A DNA stretch of 48,516 bases from the NCBI GenBank assembly GCA_011526105.1, contig WYAZ01000080.1, positions 1 to 48,516 on the forward strand, in the 5' to 3' direction. Each line of letters starts with the position of its first letter. The stretch's first letter is position 1. Positions 34,803 to 44,091 of the stretch are shown piece after piece. The notes under the pieces are model-generated. The model made no database searches. It was not told the DNA's origin and saw nothing but the letters and a program-made list of their open reading frames with translations. Both the position numbers and the translations under genes were made by a program. Origin of the DNA: Deltaproteobacteria bacterium. GTDB lineage: Bacteria > Myxococcota > Kuafuiibacteriia > Kuafuiibacteriales > Kuafuiibacteriaceae.

Positions 34803-37010
34803 TCAGCCCGAGGACTTGAACACGAACGGATAATTCACGATGACGATGCCCCCGCCCTTTGGCTTGGGGAACTGCCAGGTTCGGATCTTACCAGCGATGC
34901 AACGCTCCACGTTCGGATCGTTCATGGTCGTCTGCTTCACGCTCACGTCCCGCACCGTGCCGTCTCCCTGGATGGTCCACACCATGCCGAGCTTTCCGAA
35001 TAGACCCGGGTTCCGAACCAGCTCCTTCTCGTAGCAGTAGCGGATCTGCGCCTTGTGCTGCTCGATGACCCGACGGATGAGCTCTTTGTCGAGCGAGCCC
35101 ATGATGATCGGCGTGCCGGCGGTGATGTTGATGTCACGCTCAACCTTGTTGCCGAGCTTGCCGACGCCCGAGCCGTAGCCGTCGCCGCCACCACCACGCC
35201 CTGCGGTGCCCAGGGATCCGAGGCCGACGCTGTTCATGGATAGGCCGCCGCCACCGGGGCCGGTGCCACGGGTGCCGAGGCCGCCGAGACCAGAGGCGTC
35301 TCCAACTTGGGCGCCCGAGACTCCACCCAGCGCGCTCTTCAGCTCACCGCCGAGGCCGCCGGTGCCAAAGAGATAGCTGGCGCCACCCTTGGCGCCCGCG
35401 CCGAGGAGCTTCTCGAGCGAGCTCTTCGCGATCTCAGCGTCGTCGGGCTTGCCGCGGACCGCCATGCGGCCCTGCTCCTTCTTGTTGTGATCCTTCTTAC
35501 CGGCCTTGCCTTCGTTGCCCTTGGCCTTGGCTGCTTGTTCACCGGCCTTGAGCTTCGCGAGCAGCGTGTTCTCCTGCTTCTTCTCTGGCGTCAGCTTGTA
35601 CTGCGCGAACCGGTTGGGGTTCTTGAACAACGCCTCGATGAGCTCTTCGGTCGTGCGCGGCGTGGCGACGAACACCGAGACCGCGAGCACGTGCAAGAAG
35701 AACGTCAGGATCAGCACGTTGACCCAGGTGTAGTTCAAGCTCTCCGTCCAGGGCGGCGCCACAAACTTCTGCCGACGCACGTAGCGGATCTGGAGCGTGA
35801 GCCCGCCGTGGTTGAGATACAGCGTCTCCGCCGCCGCGAGGTGGTAGCCTCGAGCGTCGGACACATCGCCTGACTCTACCCCTCGTCCCGAGCTCAACAG
35901 CTCTTCGACGGTTTGGCGCGAGCCATCCGCGCGCTCGATGTACCCGGTGAAGGCCGACGCGATGTTGATCTTGTAGGTCGCGCCGGTCTGGCTCTGCGAG
36001 ACCGCAACAGGAAAGGCACGAGTCTGGAGGCCACGCGTGGGCGCGTCGATGTCGCAGCCCTTGAACCGGCGAAACGGACCAAAACCCACGTGCCCGACTT
36101 CGTCGCCCATGGTCACCATCGGTTGGTCGTGTACGGTGATCGTGTCGAGGACGCAGTCGCCCCAAATGACCTTGATCTCGAGGGCGCGCTCGGACTCGGA
36201 GACCGATTCGCTCGCCAGGTTGTTGGGCGCGCTGCCCCAGGCGCCGTACGGCGAAGTCGCGCCCGCTGCGTAGGCCGCTTGCGCGTCCGCCCAGGCTTGG
36301 GGACTCGGGGGCGGATAGCCCACAGGCAGCCCCGTCGAAGGATCAAAAGGCATCTCCGCGTACGCCGCATCGGTGGGGGCGTAGCCCGGCGGATAACCAT
36401 AGCCCGCTTGGGCGTTGGCGTAGGCGGCCTGTTGCCAGGCCTCGGGATTGCTCGCCCAGGCCTGCGCCGCCATCATCTCCGGAGTTACTTGCATGCCGGC
36501 TTGCACGCCCGCACCCATCATGGCGCCGCCTTGCATCATGCCCGGCATCGACGCGGAGACACCCACCTGCGTGGATGCGTACTGACCGTAATCGGCGGCG
36601 GTGTCTGGGGTCCAAGCCGGCGGTGGCGCATCGCTCGCCAGAGGCGGCGACGGCGGGATCGCATGTTCGGAGGCCATCACCTGACCCTCCGCGATGTCCA
36701 TCGTGGTCTTCTTGAGGCTGATCACGAGGCGCGACTCACCCAGCTGCACTTCGTCGCCGTCTTTGAGCCTCTCCTTCGAGATGCGTTCGCCGTTGACGAA
36801 GGTGCCGTCGGCGGAGCCCATATCGATGATCTGAAAGCCCTCACCGTCGCTCGAAGCCTCGATGACTGCGTGGATGCGGGAGACGCGTGTGTCGTCCAGC
36901 TTGAGATGGGCGGACGCAAGCCGACCGATCTTGATGATGTCGCGATCGAACGACTCCTCACCGACCAACTCGGAGCCGCGATAAATCGCCACTTTGAGCG
37001 GCATCGTCAT
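34803..37010 (-). CDS. gltG: GltG/NfsG-like FHA, transmembrane, AgmX/PglI C-terminal protein
   Basis: ATG 37010 gives 735 residues. An FHA domain (about 1-100) has IGRLASAHLKL, RVSRIHAVIE and GTFVNGE, the residues that grip phosphothreonine. A Gly/Ala/Tyr/Pro linker (about 115-265) and a small beta domain (about 280-415) follow. The membrane helix is at 426-447 and a basic, then Gly-rich, periplasmic linker at about 455-630. The C-terminal domain (about 635-735; QIRYCYEKELVRNP, GKIRTWQFP) is the AgmX/PglI, TonB-like fold. In M. xanthus GltG crosses the inner membrane and links the AglRQS motor to outer parts of the machine. The gene lies 42 bases after gltF on the minus strand and ends the cluster here. 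Confidence 0.8.
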   Translation of the reverse strand: MTMPLKVAIYRGSELVGEESFDRDIIKIGRLASAHLKLDDTRVSRIHAVIEASSDGEGFQIIDMGSADGTFVNGERISKERLKDGDEVQLGESRLVISLKKTTMDIAEGQVMASEHAIPPSPPLASDAPPPAWTPDTAADYGQYASTQVGVSASMPGMMQGGAMMGAGVQAGMQVTPEMMAAQAWASNPEAWQQAAYANAQAGYGYPPGYAPTDAAYAEMPFDPSTGLPVGYPPPSPQAWADAQAAYAAGATSPYGAWGSAPNNLASESVSESERALEIKVIWGDCVLDTITVHDQPMVTMGDEVGHVGFGPFRRFKGCDIDAPTRGLQTRAFPVAVSQSQTGATYKINIASAFTGYIERADGSRQTVEELLSSGRGVESGDVSDARGYHLAAAETLYLNHGGLTLQIRYVRRQKFVAPPWTESLNYTWVNVLILTFFLHVLAVSVFVATPRTTEELIEALFKNPNRFAQYKLTPEKKQENTLLAKLKAGEQAAKAKGNEGKAGKKDHNKKEQGRMAVRGKPDDAEIAKSSLEKLLGAGAKGGASYLFGTGGLGGELKSALGGVSGAQVGDASGLGGLGTRGTGPGGGGLSMNSVGLGSLGTAGRGGGGDGYGSGVGKLGNKVERDINITAGTPIIMGSLDKELIRRVIEQHKAQIRYCYEKELVRNPGLFGKLGMVWTIQGDGTVRDVSVKQTTMNDPNVERCIAGKIRTWQFPKPKGGGIVIVNYPFVFKSSG

Positions 37011-37052
37011 CAGAAATCCCTCTTCTCTCCCCTACAACTCCGAGGCCACGCG

Positions 37053-37322
37053 CTAGAGCGCCATCACCGAGCCGAGAACTTCGATTCGGAAGTCCTCCCG
37101 AATACGTATCAAGTTCGAGTGTCTTAGGCGCTTTCGGACCTCGACGTAGGCGGTGTCGGGTTTGGTGAGATCACCATCGATCGTGTCCTCGTCGAAGTTC
37201 ACGACCGTCTTTTTTTGATAGACCACGTTTCCGTCGTCCTCTTGCGCACTTGCCGCCGTGCTGAACGTGAGCCCGAACACGAGAGCCGTTGTCGGAAGGA
37301 GCAGCTGCCAAAGCCTCTTCAT
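37053..37322 (-). CDS. gltF: GltF/CglF-like small secreted gliding-machinery protein
   Basis: ATG 37322, with GAGG 7 bases upstream, gives 89 residues; the open frame to 37349 is less likely. A clear signal peptide ends TAASAQ (about 25). The mature part, about 64 residues, includes YQKKTVVNFDEDTIDG and EVRKRLRHSNLIRIREDF, the conserved body of the small CglF/GltF proteins. These are periplasmic or outer-membrane-associated parts of the M. xanthus gliding complex. It lies between gltE and gltG, as in M. xanthus. A candidate promoter and a perfect palindrome lie just upstream, so gltF-gltG may also be transcribed separately. Confidence 0.75.
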   Translation of the reverse strand: MKRLWQLLLPTTALVFGLTFSTAASAQEDDGNVVYQKKTVVNFDEDTIDGDLTKPDTAYVEVRKRLRHSNLIRIREDFRIEVLGSVMAL

Positions 37323-37339
37323 TGATATCCTCGCCGCCC

Positions 37340-37345
37340 AGAATA
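37340..37345 (-). promoter_or_regulatory. Candidate -10 element (TATTCT) before gltF
   Basis: On the minus strand TATTCT lies 17 bases before ATG 37322, with a GAGG ribosome site in between. No good -35 is visible; the palindrome at 37350-37365 occupies that position. Confidence 0.35.
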
Positions 37346-37349
37346 GCAT

Positions 37350-37365
37350 CGCTTTCGGTAAAGCG
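37350..37365. promoter_or_regulatory. Palindrome in the gltE-gltF gap
   Basis: CGCTTT and AAAGCG are separated by 4 bases, in the 128-base gap between gltE and gltF. It sits just upstream of the candidate -10, where an operator could act, or it could fold as an mRNA hairpin within the gltE-gltF transcript. There is no T-run typical of a terminator. Confidence 0.35.
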
Positions 37366-37450
37366 CGCTTTCCCGACCGAGGCGCCCGCGCGGCTTACCC
37401 GTGTGTGAGAATGAGCGAAGCAGGCGCACTCCGGCCGTCGAGGGTCGGGC

Positions 37451-38776
37451 TCAGGGGTCGATGGGCGGGGTCGGGTCGGCGGGCTCGCCGGCCGGCTTTG
37501 GCTCGCCGGTTCCAGGGGCGGCCTTGTTCTTCTCTTCCTCGGCCTTCGCCTTCTTGGCTTCTTCCGCGGCCACCTTGGCGTCGATCTCGGCCTGGCGGGC
37601 GGCCTCTTCCTCCATCCGCTTCATCTCGATCTCCATGGCTCGCCGCTGGGCGATCTCCTCGAGGAGACCGAAGGCCTTGTCATCCGACCCGGCGTTGCCG
37701 ACCTGGAGGTAGCGCTTAAGGTGCGTCTGCGCGTCATCGAGCCGGTTCAGATGCTTCAGGTAGAGCACCCCGAGGTTGAAATGCGCCGCGGGGACCGGCT
37801 CGGCACCGGCAACCTCGATGGCCTTCAGATAGGACTGCTCCGCCAATTCGAGGTTGTTGCCCCCCTTGGCAGCGACTCCGAGATTCACGTAGGCGCCCGC
37901 GTTGGTCGGCTGAGCCTCGGTGATGGCCCGGAAGTTCGCCGCGGCCCGGGCGAAGTCTTTGTAGCTCATGGAGACCTCCGCGATCCTGAAGCGTGCCTCG
38001 ACGAGCTGAGGGTCGAGCTGAGCGGCACGCTCGTAGGATGCCAGGGCCTTGGCGGTCTCCTTCTCGGCCATGTGCATGTTCGCGAGAGCGAAGTGAAGGC
38101 ACGCCGCGTTCTCATCGAGCTTGAAGCCCTGAGATGCGATCAGCCGTGTTCGGGTGAAGTCTTTGTCGGCGAGCGACGCCTCCGCGAGCACGCAGTACGC
38201 TCGGATCTCCTTGGGGAGACGGCCAAGCGCCTCGCGCGCGAGACGTGTCGCCTCCTCGAACTCACCGCGGGCAGCCGAGACTTCGGCCAAAGAGAGGCGC
38301 GCTTGGGCCGCACCGGGATCTCGGTCCACTTGATCACGCAGCATCGAAAACGCCTGTCGCTCATCGCCGGCCGCAAGCGCCATCGCGGCGAGATTCACCT
38401 GCGCCTCGCGCGGACCCCCGTTGGCCATGGCCCGCCGATAGGCCTCTTCCGCCTGGGCGCGCCGGCCCTGGCGCTCCTCGGCCACGCCGAGGTTGTACCA
38501 GGCGAGCCCATAGCTCGGGTGGTGTTCGGCCACCTCTCGCATCCGGTCGGCGACGTCTTCCCAGTCTGAGGGCTGACCGTCCTTCATCTCCGACTCGATG
38601 ACCTTCACTTCGGCCTCAAAGGCCTCTTCGGCTCGAACCTCGGGGGGCTTCGGGGCGACGGCTTTGCCATCGCCGTTTCCTTCTCCGCCCGAACCGGTGT
38701 TGCTCTGCGTGGCGCAGGCGGAGAGGCCCGCGAGAGCGACCCACACTCCAAAACGAATGTGCGTTGACAGTCTCAT
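37451..38776 (-). CDS. gltE: GltE/NfsE-like (AglT) TPR lipoprotein
   Basis: ATG 38776 overlaps the gltD stop (ATGA) and has GGAGG 7 bases upstream; it gives 441 residues. The signal peptide ends LSAC (Cys21), followed by a Gly-rich linker. Ten or so TPR repeats run from about 70 to 370 (for example LAWYNLGVAEERQGR, AAHFNLGVLYLKHL). The C-terminus is a Lys/Glu/Ala-rich helix and Pro tail. Such TPR lipoproteins of the M. xanthus A-motility machine bind the periplasmic parts to the outer membrane. Its place between gltD and gltF matches M. xanthus. Confidence 0.78.
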   Translation of the reverse strand: MRLSTHIRFGVWVALAGLSACATQSNTGSGGEGNGDGKAVAPKPPEVRAEEAFEAEVKVIESEMKDGQPSDWEDVADRMREVAEHHPSYGLAWYNLGVAEERQGRRAQAEEAYRRAMANGGPREAQVNLAAMALAAGDERQAFSMLRDQVDRDPGAAQARLSLAEVSAARGEFEEATRLAREALGRLPKEIRAYCVLAEASLADKDFTRTRLIASQGFKLDENAACLHFALANMHMAEKETAKALASYERAAQLDPQLVEARFRIAEVSMSYKDFARAAANFRAITEAQPTNAGAYVNLGVAAKGGNNLELAEQSYLKAIEVAGAEPVPAAHFNLGVLYLKHLNRLDDAQTHLKRYLQVGNAGSDDKAFGLLEEIAQRRAMEIEMKRMEEEAARQAEIDAKVAAEEAKKAKAEEEKNKAAPGTGEPKPAGEPADPTPPIDP

Positions 38777-41700
38777 GACGGACCTCCGGGCTCGCCTGCG
38801 CCGTCCCGGCTTGCCGACCGAGAGCCCGGGCTCACCGCGCCCGAAGGCTTCAGGATCAACGGCTGAGGGGAGATCTTGAGCTTCGCCTGCGGCGGAGTGA
38901 ACGGCACCGTTCGCTCCACGAGCTCCGGGAAGTCGTCGGGCGAGAGCTCCTCGAGGCGCTTCACGCAGGTGGCGGAGTCGCGCGTGAAGACGGAGAGCTC
39001 GGAGGACTTCGCCACGCAGGCGCGGAAGCCTTGCAAGGCGGCTTGACGGGGCGGATCGATCTCCCGCTCGAAGCCCTCGCGGAAGAGGTCACACTGCTCG
39101 GAGGTCAGTCCGGACGGGCAAGGAACCGCCGCAAGTCGTTTAGCAAAGAAGTCCCAAGCCTCGGCGATCTTGAGCAGCGCCCCGATGGTCGAGTGCGCTT
39201 GTTGATACTCGGTCACGATGCGCGTGTAGGCCTTGACGACGTCGTCGCGAACCCGGGCCATCGACGCCATGTCGCCCTGGAACTCCTTCACCTTCTTCAG
39301 GTTGGGACGGCGAATGCTCATCTTGTGATACTTCGGCAGCACCTGATGGGTGTTCTCGAGCTCGATGCGCGAGGCGTAGTCGACCGCCGCCGGGGGCATC
39401 GTCAGGCCCTTCTTCTTGCGCTTCAGGTACTCGCCGAGCAAGATGCCAAGCACCTTCTCCGCCTGACGGCCCTGCCTGAGGTGATCGGCGCGGATGCTGG
39501 CCTCTCGCCAGAGCGCCTCGAAGACCTGATCGTCGCCGGGGAACTTCTTCGAGAACTCCTCGTAGCGCTGGGCCGCGAGGCTCCACTTCTTGTTGCGCTC
39601 GAGGTCTTGCGCGATGGCGAAGTAGATCGCGGCCGCCTCTTTCTCGCCGCCCTTGGCCCGGCCGTACTTCTTGAGATACTCCTCGCGAAGCTTCGTGGCG
39701 GTCTGGACCTTGCCGGTACCGGCGTAGAAGACCGCCGCGTTGAACATGGCGTCGCGCGCGCGCTCGTCGGTGGGATACTGCGCGGCGAAGGCTTCAAAGA
39801 GCTCCGCCGCCTTCATGTACTCCGCTCGCTCCTCGTGGGTCTTCGCGGTGTAGAACTGCACATCCACCCGAAGTGGGGAGTCTTTGTACTCCTGCATCAA
39901 GATCTGTCGCAGCTTGTCTGCGTGTTCGCGTTCACCCACGAGATCCCAGGCCACCGAGGCGTTGTAGAGCGCCTTGTCCGCGTTCTCCGACCCCGGAAAC
40001 TCGGCCTGGAACTCTTCGTAAGCCTTGGCGATTGGGGCCAGGCTCTTGCCCTCTTTCTTGAGGCGCTCCTCGAGGATCTGAACCAGCTTGAACTTCGCGT
40101 ATTCAGCAAACTTCGAGAGATCGCTTCTCAGCTTGGGCCTCTCGCCCACCAGCGGCTCGATCTTGAGATAGGCCACCGCGGTGTCATAGAGCTTCTGCCA
40201 GTCCTCGCGCAGGTTGTGGACGTCGACCACGAGATTCGCGGCGTAGCTCGTCTCCTCTGCGCCCGGGTACTTGACCACCATGTCTTCGAAGCGGGTGATC
40301 GCCTCGTCGAAGTGGTTGTGCTCGTACATGAGCAGGGCCACCTTGTACTGAACGCTCACGAGCTTGTCAGCCTTGTCCGCAGGCACAAACTTCACGTAGC
40401 GATCACACGCATCCATCAGGCGCTTTCGCTCCGGGTGGATCTCGATGGCCTCGAGTTCCTTACCCTTGGGCACCTTGACCTTGCCCAGGCCGAGGTCCTT
40501 CAGGTTCTCTTCGATCGCGAGGATGTTGTCGTTCGCGGCATCGATCAGATACTTGCCCTTCGGATCGGCGAGCACGGTCTCCTCGTAGGCCTTGGCCGCT
40601 TTATCGAACTGCTCGAGCTTGTAGTAGAGGTCGCCGAGCTGAAAGCGCAGCTCGTAGCCAAACTTTGAGCTCGTGAACAAGCGCAGGTAGTCCTCGTACA
40701 TGTCGCGGGCGTGTTCGTAGGTCTTCTTCTGGCGTGTCTTCTTGGCTTCCTTGTTCCAGAGCTGGGCGAGGCGCCTGAGCGTGGATTCCGCGAGCACCTG
40801 TGCCTCTTCCAGGTTTGCCTTGGCCTGGGGGTCGCCCTTACCCTCTTTCACCTGGAGTTCGACGCGTTGGTATTCTTCAACGAGCCTGCGCGCTTCGATG
40901 GTGGTGCGGTTCTTATCCCCACCGCGGCTCACGAGGTCGACGATCTTGCCCTGGTAGTAGGGGTTGCGGCTCGAGTCTGGACGAGCCTGCATGAGGTCTC
41001 GGTAGATGATGGCCGCCTCGTCGAAGGAGCCCTGCGCAAACCAGATGTCACCAAGCTGCTCGAGCAGCTTCAGGCAATTGGCGGTCGTGCACTTCTCGTC
41101 CGGGGTGTCGCCCGCCGCGATGTCCGCGAGCACGAACTTGGCCTTTCGTGCGTCACCTTGATGCGCGTAGGTCCGGACGAAGTCCTTCTGGGCCTCGCGA
41201 GCGAGTGAGATCTTGCGCTCGCCCCCTAGGACGTCGGCCGTGTACGAGTAGTAGATGACCGCGCGAAACTTGGAGAGCGCGGCGCTCCAGTCGGCCAGGT
41301 TGTAGTAGCACCAGCCCTGTTTGTAGAGTGCGAAGCCGTAGACGCGTGAACGCTTGTCCGCCGCTGCCAGTTCGTAGCTCTTGAGCGCACGGTTCAGGTC
41401 GGCCTTGTTGAAGTAGTACTCGCCAAACGCGAGCCAAGCGTCCGCGACCAACGGGCTGTCTTTGAAATTCTTGATGAGGTCCGAGTAGACCTCGATGGCG
41501 TCGTCGAGACGACCCGCGTTCCAGTACGATTGCCCCAGCGCAAAGAGCACCTCGGGCATGCGCTTGTAGTTTGGATAGCGCTCGCGGATGTCCTTGTAGA
41601 TGTCGACCGCCTGATTGGCCCAGCCCTGCGACTCGATGGCATGCTTCTTCTTCTCACCCTCGGCCGCGTGGGCGGCCCCTTTGTCGCCCTTGTCTTTCGC

Positions 41701-42147
41701 CTTGAGCATTCGATCGTCGGCTTCCTGCGCGCGGAAGAAGTAGAACTGCGACTTCTCGAAGTAGAGCTCGGCCAGTCGGAACTTGATGTCGGGGATCTCG
41801 GATTCCTCGGGATTCAAATCCAGCAGTCGCTTCAGACCGTCGATCTGAGCCTCGCGTTTCTCTGCGACCTGCACCTCGACCGAGCGCCTGAACTGCTCAT
41901 ATTTAAGCTGCGGGCCGGTCTCGCTCGTGGCCTGGAGCTTCGCCTTCTTGGGTTTCTTGGCTTTCTGCGCACGGGCATCGTCTCCCGCCGCGAGCAGGCC
42001 GAAAAGACCGGCGCCGACCACGACCGCCCAATGAGCCCACCGACGGTTCCGGTTCGACCGGGCTCGGAGCGACCGCCCTTCGCGCGGTCCAGCCGCACCG
42101 CGCGTTGGGTCGAGGGCTTGAACCTCGTCGCGCTTTGCCGTTCGCAT
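38773..42147 (-). CDS. gltD: GltD/NfsD-like (AgmU) long TPR protein
   Basis: ATG 42147 has AGGAG 7 bases upstream and gives 1124 residues. ATG 42168, whose ATGA overlaps the gltC stop, is a possible alternative. A hydrophobic segment (about 42-56) with cleavage after ARA gives export; a Lys-rich stretch follows. From about 90 to 1000 there are about twenty TPR-like helix pairs (KFRLAELYFEKSQFYFF, LFALGQSYWNAGRLDDAI, YKLEQFDKAAKAYEE). The C-terminus includes three Cys (CPSGLTSEQC and a later CVKR). AgmU/GltD of M. xanthus is a periplasmic and cytosolic part of the moving gliding complex. It is tightly flanked by gltC and gltE. Confidence 0.78.
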   Translation of the reverse strand: MRTAKRDEVQALDPTRGAAGPREGRSLRARSNRNRRWAHWAVVVGAGLFGLLAAGDDARAQKAKKPKKAKLQATSETGPQLKYEQFRRSVEVQVAEKREAQIDGLKRLLDLNPEESEIPDIKFRLAELYFEKSQFYFFRAQEADDRMLKAKDKGDKGAAHAAEGEKKKHAIESQGWANQAVDIYKDIRERYPNYKRMPEVLFALGQSYWNAGRLDDAIEVYSDLIKNFKDSPLVADAWLAFGEYYFNKADLNRALKSYELAAADKRSRVYGFALYKQGWCYYNLADWSAALSKFRAVIYYSYTADVLGGERKISLAREAQKDFVRTYAHQGDARKAKFVLADIAAGDTPDEKCTTANCLKLLEQLGDIWFAQGSFDEAAIIYRDLMQARPDSSRNPYYQGKIVDLVSRGGDKNRTTIEARRLVEEYQRVELQVKEGKGDPQAKANLEEAQVLAESTLRRLAQLWNKEAKKTRQKKTYEHARDMYEDYLRLFTSSKFGYELRFQLGDLYYKLEQFDKAAKAYEETVLADPKGKYLIDAANDNILAIEENLKDLGLGKVKVPKGKELEAIEIHPERKRLMDACDRYVKFVPADKADKLVSVQYKVALLMYEHNHFDEAITRFEDMVVKYPGAEETSYAANLVVDVHNLREDWQKLYDTAVAYLKIEPLVGERPKLRSDLSKFAEYAKFKLVQILEERLKKEGKSLAPIAKAYEEFQAEFPGSENADKALYNASVAWDLVGEREHADKLRQILMQEYKDSPLRVDVQFYTAKTHEERAEYMKAAELFEAFAAQYPTDERARDAMFNAAVFYAGTGKVQTATKLREEYLKKYGRAKGGEKEAAAIYFAIAQDLERNKKWSLAAQRYEEFSKKFPGDDQVFEALWREASIRADHLRQGRQAEKVLGILLGEYLKRKKKGLTMPPAAVDYASRIELENTHQVLPKYHKMSIRRPNLKKVKEFQGDMASMARVRDDVVKAYTRIVTEYQQAHSTIGALLKIAEAWDFFAKRLAAVPCPSGLTSEQCDLFREGFEREIDPPRQAALQGFRACVAKSSELSVFTRDSATCVKRLEELSPDDFPELVERTVPFTPPQAKLKISPQPLILKPSGAVSPGSRSASRDGAGEPGGPS

Positions 42148-42164
42148 GGAAGCTCTCCTGTTCG

Positions 42165-44090
42165 TCATCGGCAGGTCTGCGCGAGCGTGAGTTCGTAGGT
42201 GCCCAGCTCGTCTCTCCAGTATTCCTCTTCGAAGGGCCACACGAGCTTCTCGTCATCGGCCCACTCCACGAACTCCCGAGACCGCTGTGCGGGTGCGGTC
42301 TCCACGTCGCGAAGTTTGGACTCGATTCGTTCTTGCTCGGCGCGCGCGGTCTCGATCTCGATGCGGATGGCCTGCGTGATCAGCGTCTTGATCAGCCGAC
42401 TTTCGCGCTCGAGCTTTCGTTTGACGGCCTTGCTCGCATCTTTCTCGATGGAGGCGAGCACCTCGCCCACGCTTCGGTCCAGCACTTCGCGGAGCCGCGA
42501 CCGGGCGAAGGCCTCGCCCTGCGCGTCGTAGCTGCTGAGCTCGCCCTGCACCTCCTTGTAGGAGCGGTCGAGCTTCTTGAGTTCGCGGTCCGCGAGCGCG
42601 ATGGCGAGGATCCGTGCAACGATGCGAGCCTTCTCCTCCCCACCCTCTCGCGCGACGTCGGGTGACTCGAGGTTCTTCAAACTCTCGTAGTACTTGCCGG
42701 TGGACCCCGAGGCGACCGAGAGCTCTTGCAGCTCCTTCAGGACCGGCTCGAAGCGCTCTTTGAAGCGCCTCAACAGCTCGGTCGCCTCCTTGTAGCGGCA
42801 GTTCTCGTAGTAGACGACGGCCTTCAGGATGCGTGACTCAGGGAAGTACTGATCCTCGAAGAAGGGCGAATGCAGGGTCAGGAGGTTACCCAGCGCCTTC
42901 TCGTAGTTGCCGAGGCGGAACTCGGCCCAGCTGGACTCGTACAGGGCCTCGAGCCAGGCGTAGGTGAAGCGTTCGATCTTGTCGTAGTAGAAGATCGAGA
43001 AGGAGGGCTGCTTCGCCCCGAAGTGCGTGCGCGCGAGCTGGAAGAACGCGAGCTGGCGCAACTTGGGATCCTCCCCGGGCTCACCTTCCTTGGAGAGGCG
43101 AACCACCGCCTTGAGGGCATCGAGACTGTCGTTGTCTCGTCCATCGTGGAAGAGCAGGATGCCTTCGAGGAACTTCGCTTGCGCGGCAAAGGGCGACTCC
43201 GGGTCCACCTGAAGCACGTATCGACTCGCGAGCTCGAAGTGCTCCTTGGCCGCGAGGTCCCCTCCGGGGGTGCTGGGCTCCGGCGGCACCACAGGCTTGT
43301 CGGCATCTGGCTTCGGCTTCGGATCGTCGCTGAAGATGTCTTCGTCCAGCGAGAAGCCGCCCTTGGAACCTTTCTTGAGCTCGGGGGTCTCCTCCGCCTT
43401 CTGCTCCAGTGCGCCGTCGTCGAAGATGTCGCCCTTGAGCGAAACGCCGCCGGTGACGGTCTCCTCGACCCGCGTCTCACCCAGCTTGCCGATCTCGGCC
43501 CCGCTCTCGATCGCGTGCCCCTTTAGGTAGTGGTACTTCGCGAGCAGGTACTTGAACTCGTTCTTGTAGGCGTCTGGAAAGTGGCCATCCGTGTGTTTGG
43601 CGATGAGCTCGAGCACACGGTCCTCCGCCACGACCTTGCGAGCCACGAACAAGCTCCATTCGAGGGAAGAACGATAGTACTTGCCGCCGGCTCCGCCCTT
43701 TAGCAGCTCCGCGAAGTACTCGAGCGCGGAGTGGTGCAGCTCCATTCGATAGAGCGCCTTGGCGAGGTTGTATCGCGCCGCCTCCCGAACCTCGGGTGAG
43801 GCGTTGTCCATCGAGGCGACGTCGTAAAGAGACACCGCGGCGAGCGGGTACCGTTCGTCCTTGAAGTGCGCGATCGCGGCGTCGAACTGCTCCTGACCCG
43901 CGGCGACGGGAGGCGCGGCGGACGGGGCCGAAGCGGACGGGGCCGCCGAGGACGCGCTCTTTGGGGCCGAGCTCCGCTTCTTGCTCTTCTTCTTGCCCTC
44001 CGCTGAGGCCGGCACCACCGAGATGGACGCGACCAGCATCACGAGAGCCCCGAACCAAGCGACGCGAGCCATGTTCAGCATATTTGACAT
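42165..44090 (-). CDS. gltC: GltC/NfsC-like periplasmic repeat protein
   Basis: The start is probably ATG 44090, one base after the gltB stop (ATG 44081 is an alternative); it gives 641 residues. A signal peptide (to about 31, VPASA) and a Lys/Ser/Ala-rich linker (about 32-65) precede TPR-like helix pairs from about 70 to 420. Two SLDEDIFSDD or GVSLKGDIFDD segments (about 190-245) are acidic repeats. A coiled-coil-rich part (about 480-610; KAVKRKLERESRLIK) lies near the end. Its place between a beta-barrel gene and gltD matches gltC/nfsC. The GltC symbol is given on order and architecture, with less certainty than gltD-G. Confidence 0.65.
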   Translation of the reverse strand: MSNMLNMARVAWFGALVMLVASISVVPASAEGKKKSKKRSSAPKSASSAAPSASAPSAAPPVAAGQEQFDAAIAHFKDERYPLAAVSLYDVASMDNASPEVREAARYNLAKALYRMELHHSALEYFAELLKGGAGGKYYRSSLEWSLFVARKVVAEDRVLELIAKHTDGHFPDAYKNEFKYLLAKYHYLKGHAIESGAEIGKLGETRVEETVTGGVSLKGDIFDDGALEQKAEETPELKKGSKGGFSLDEDIFSDDPKPKPDADKPVVPPEPSTPGGDLAAKEHFELASRYVLQVDPESPFAAQAKFLEGILLFHDGRDNDSLDALKAVVRLSKEGEPGEDPKLRQLAFFQLARTHFGAKQPSFSIFYYDKIERFTYAWLEALYESSWAEFRLGNYEKALGNLLTLHSPFFEDQYFPESRILKAVVYYENCRYKEATELLRRFKERFEPVLKELQELSVASGSTGKYYESLKNLESPDVAREGGEEKARIVARILAIALADRELKKLDRSYKEVQGELSSYDAQGEAFARSRLREVLDRSVGEVLASIEKDASKAVKRKLERESRLIKTLITQAIRIEIETARAEQERIESKLRDVETAPAQRSREFVEWADDEKLVWPFEEEYWRDELGTYELTLAQTCR

Positions 44091-44091
44091 C

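Noticed and set aside
39031-40668. Plus-strand open frame (545 codons) rich in Leu and Val opposite gltD
   Set aside because: Amphipathic Leu/Val pattern caused by reading TPR codons in reverse; no start context.
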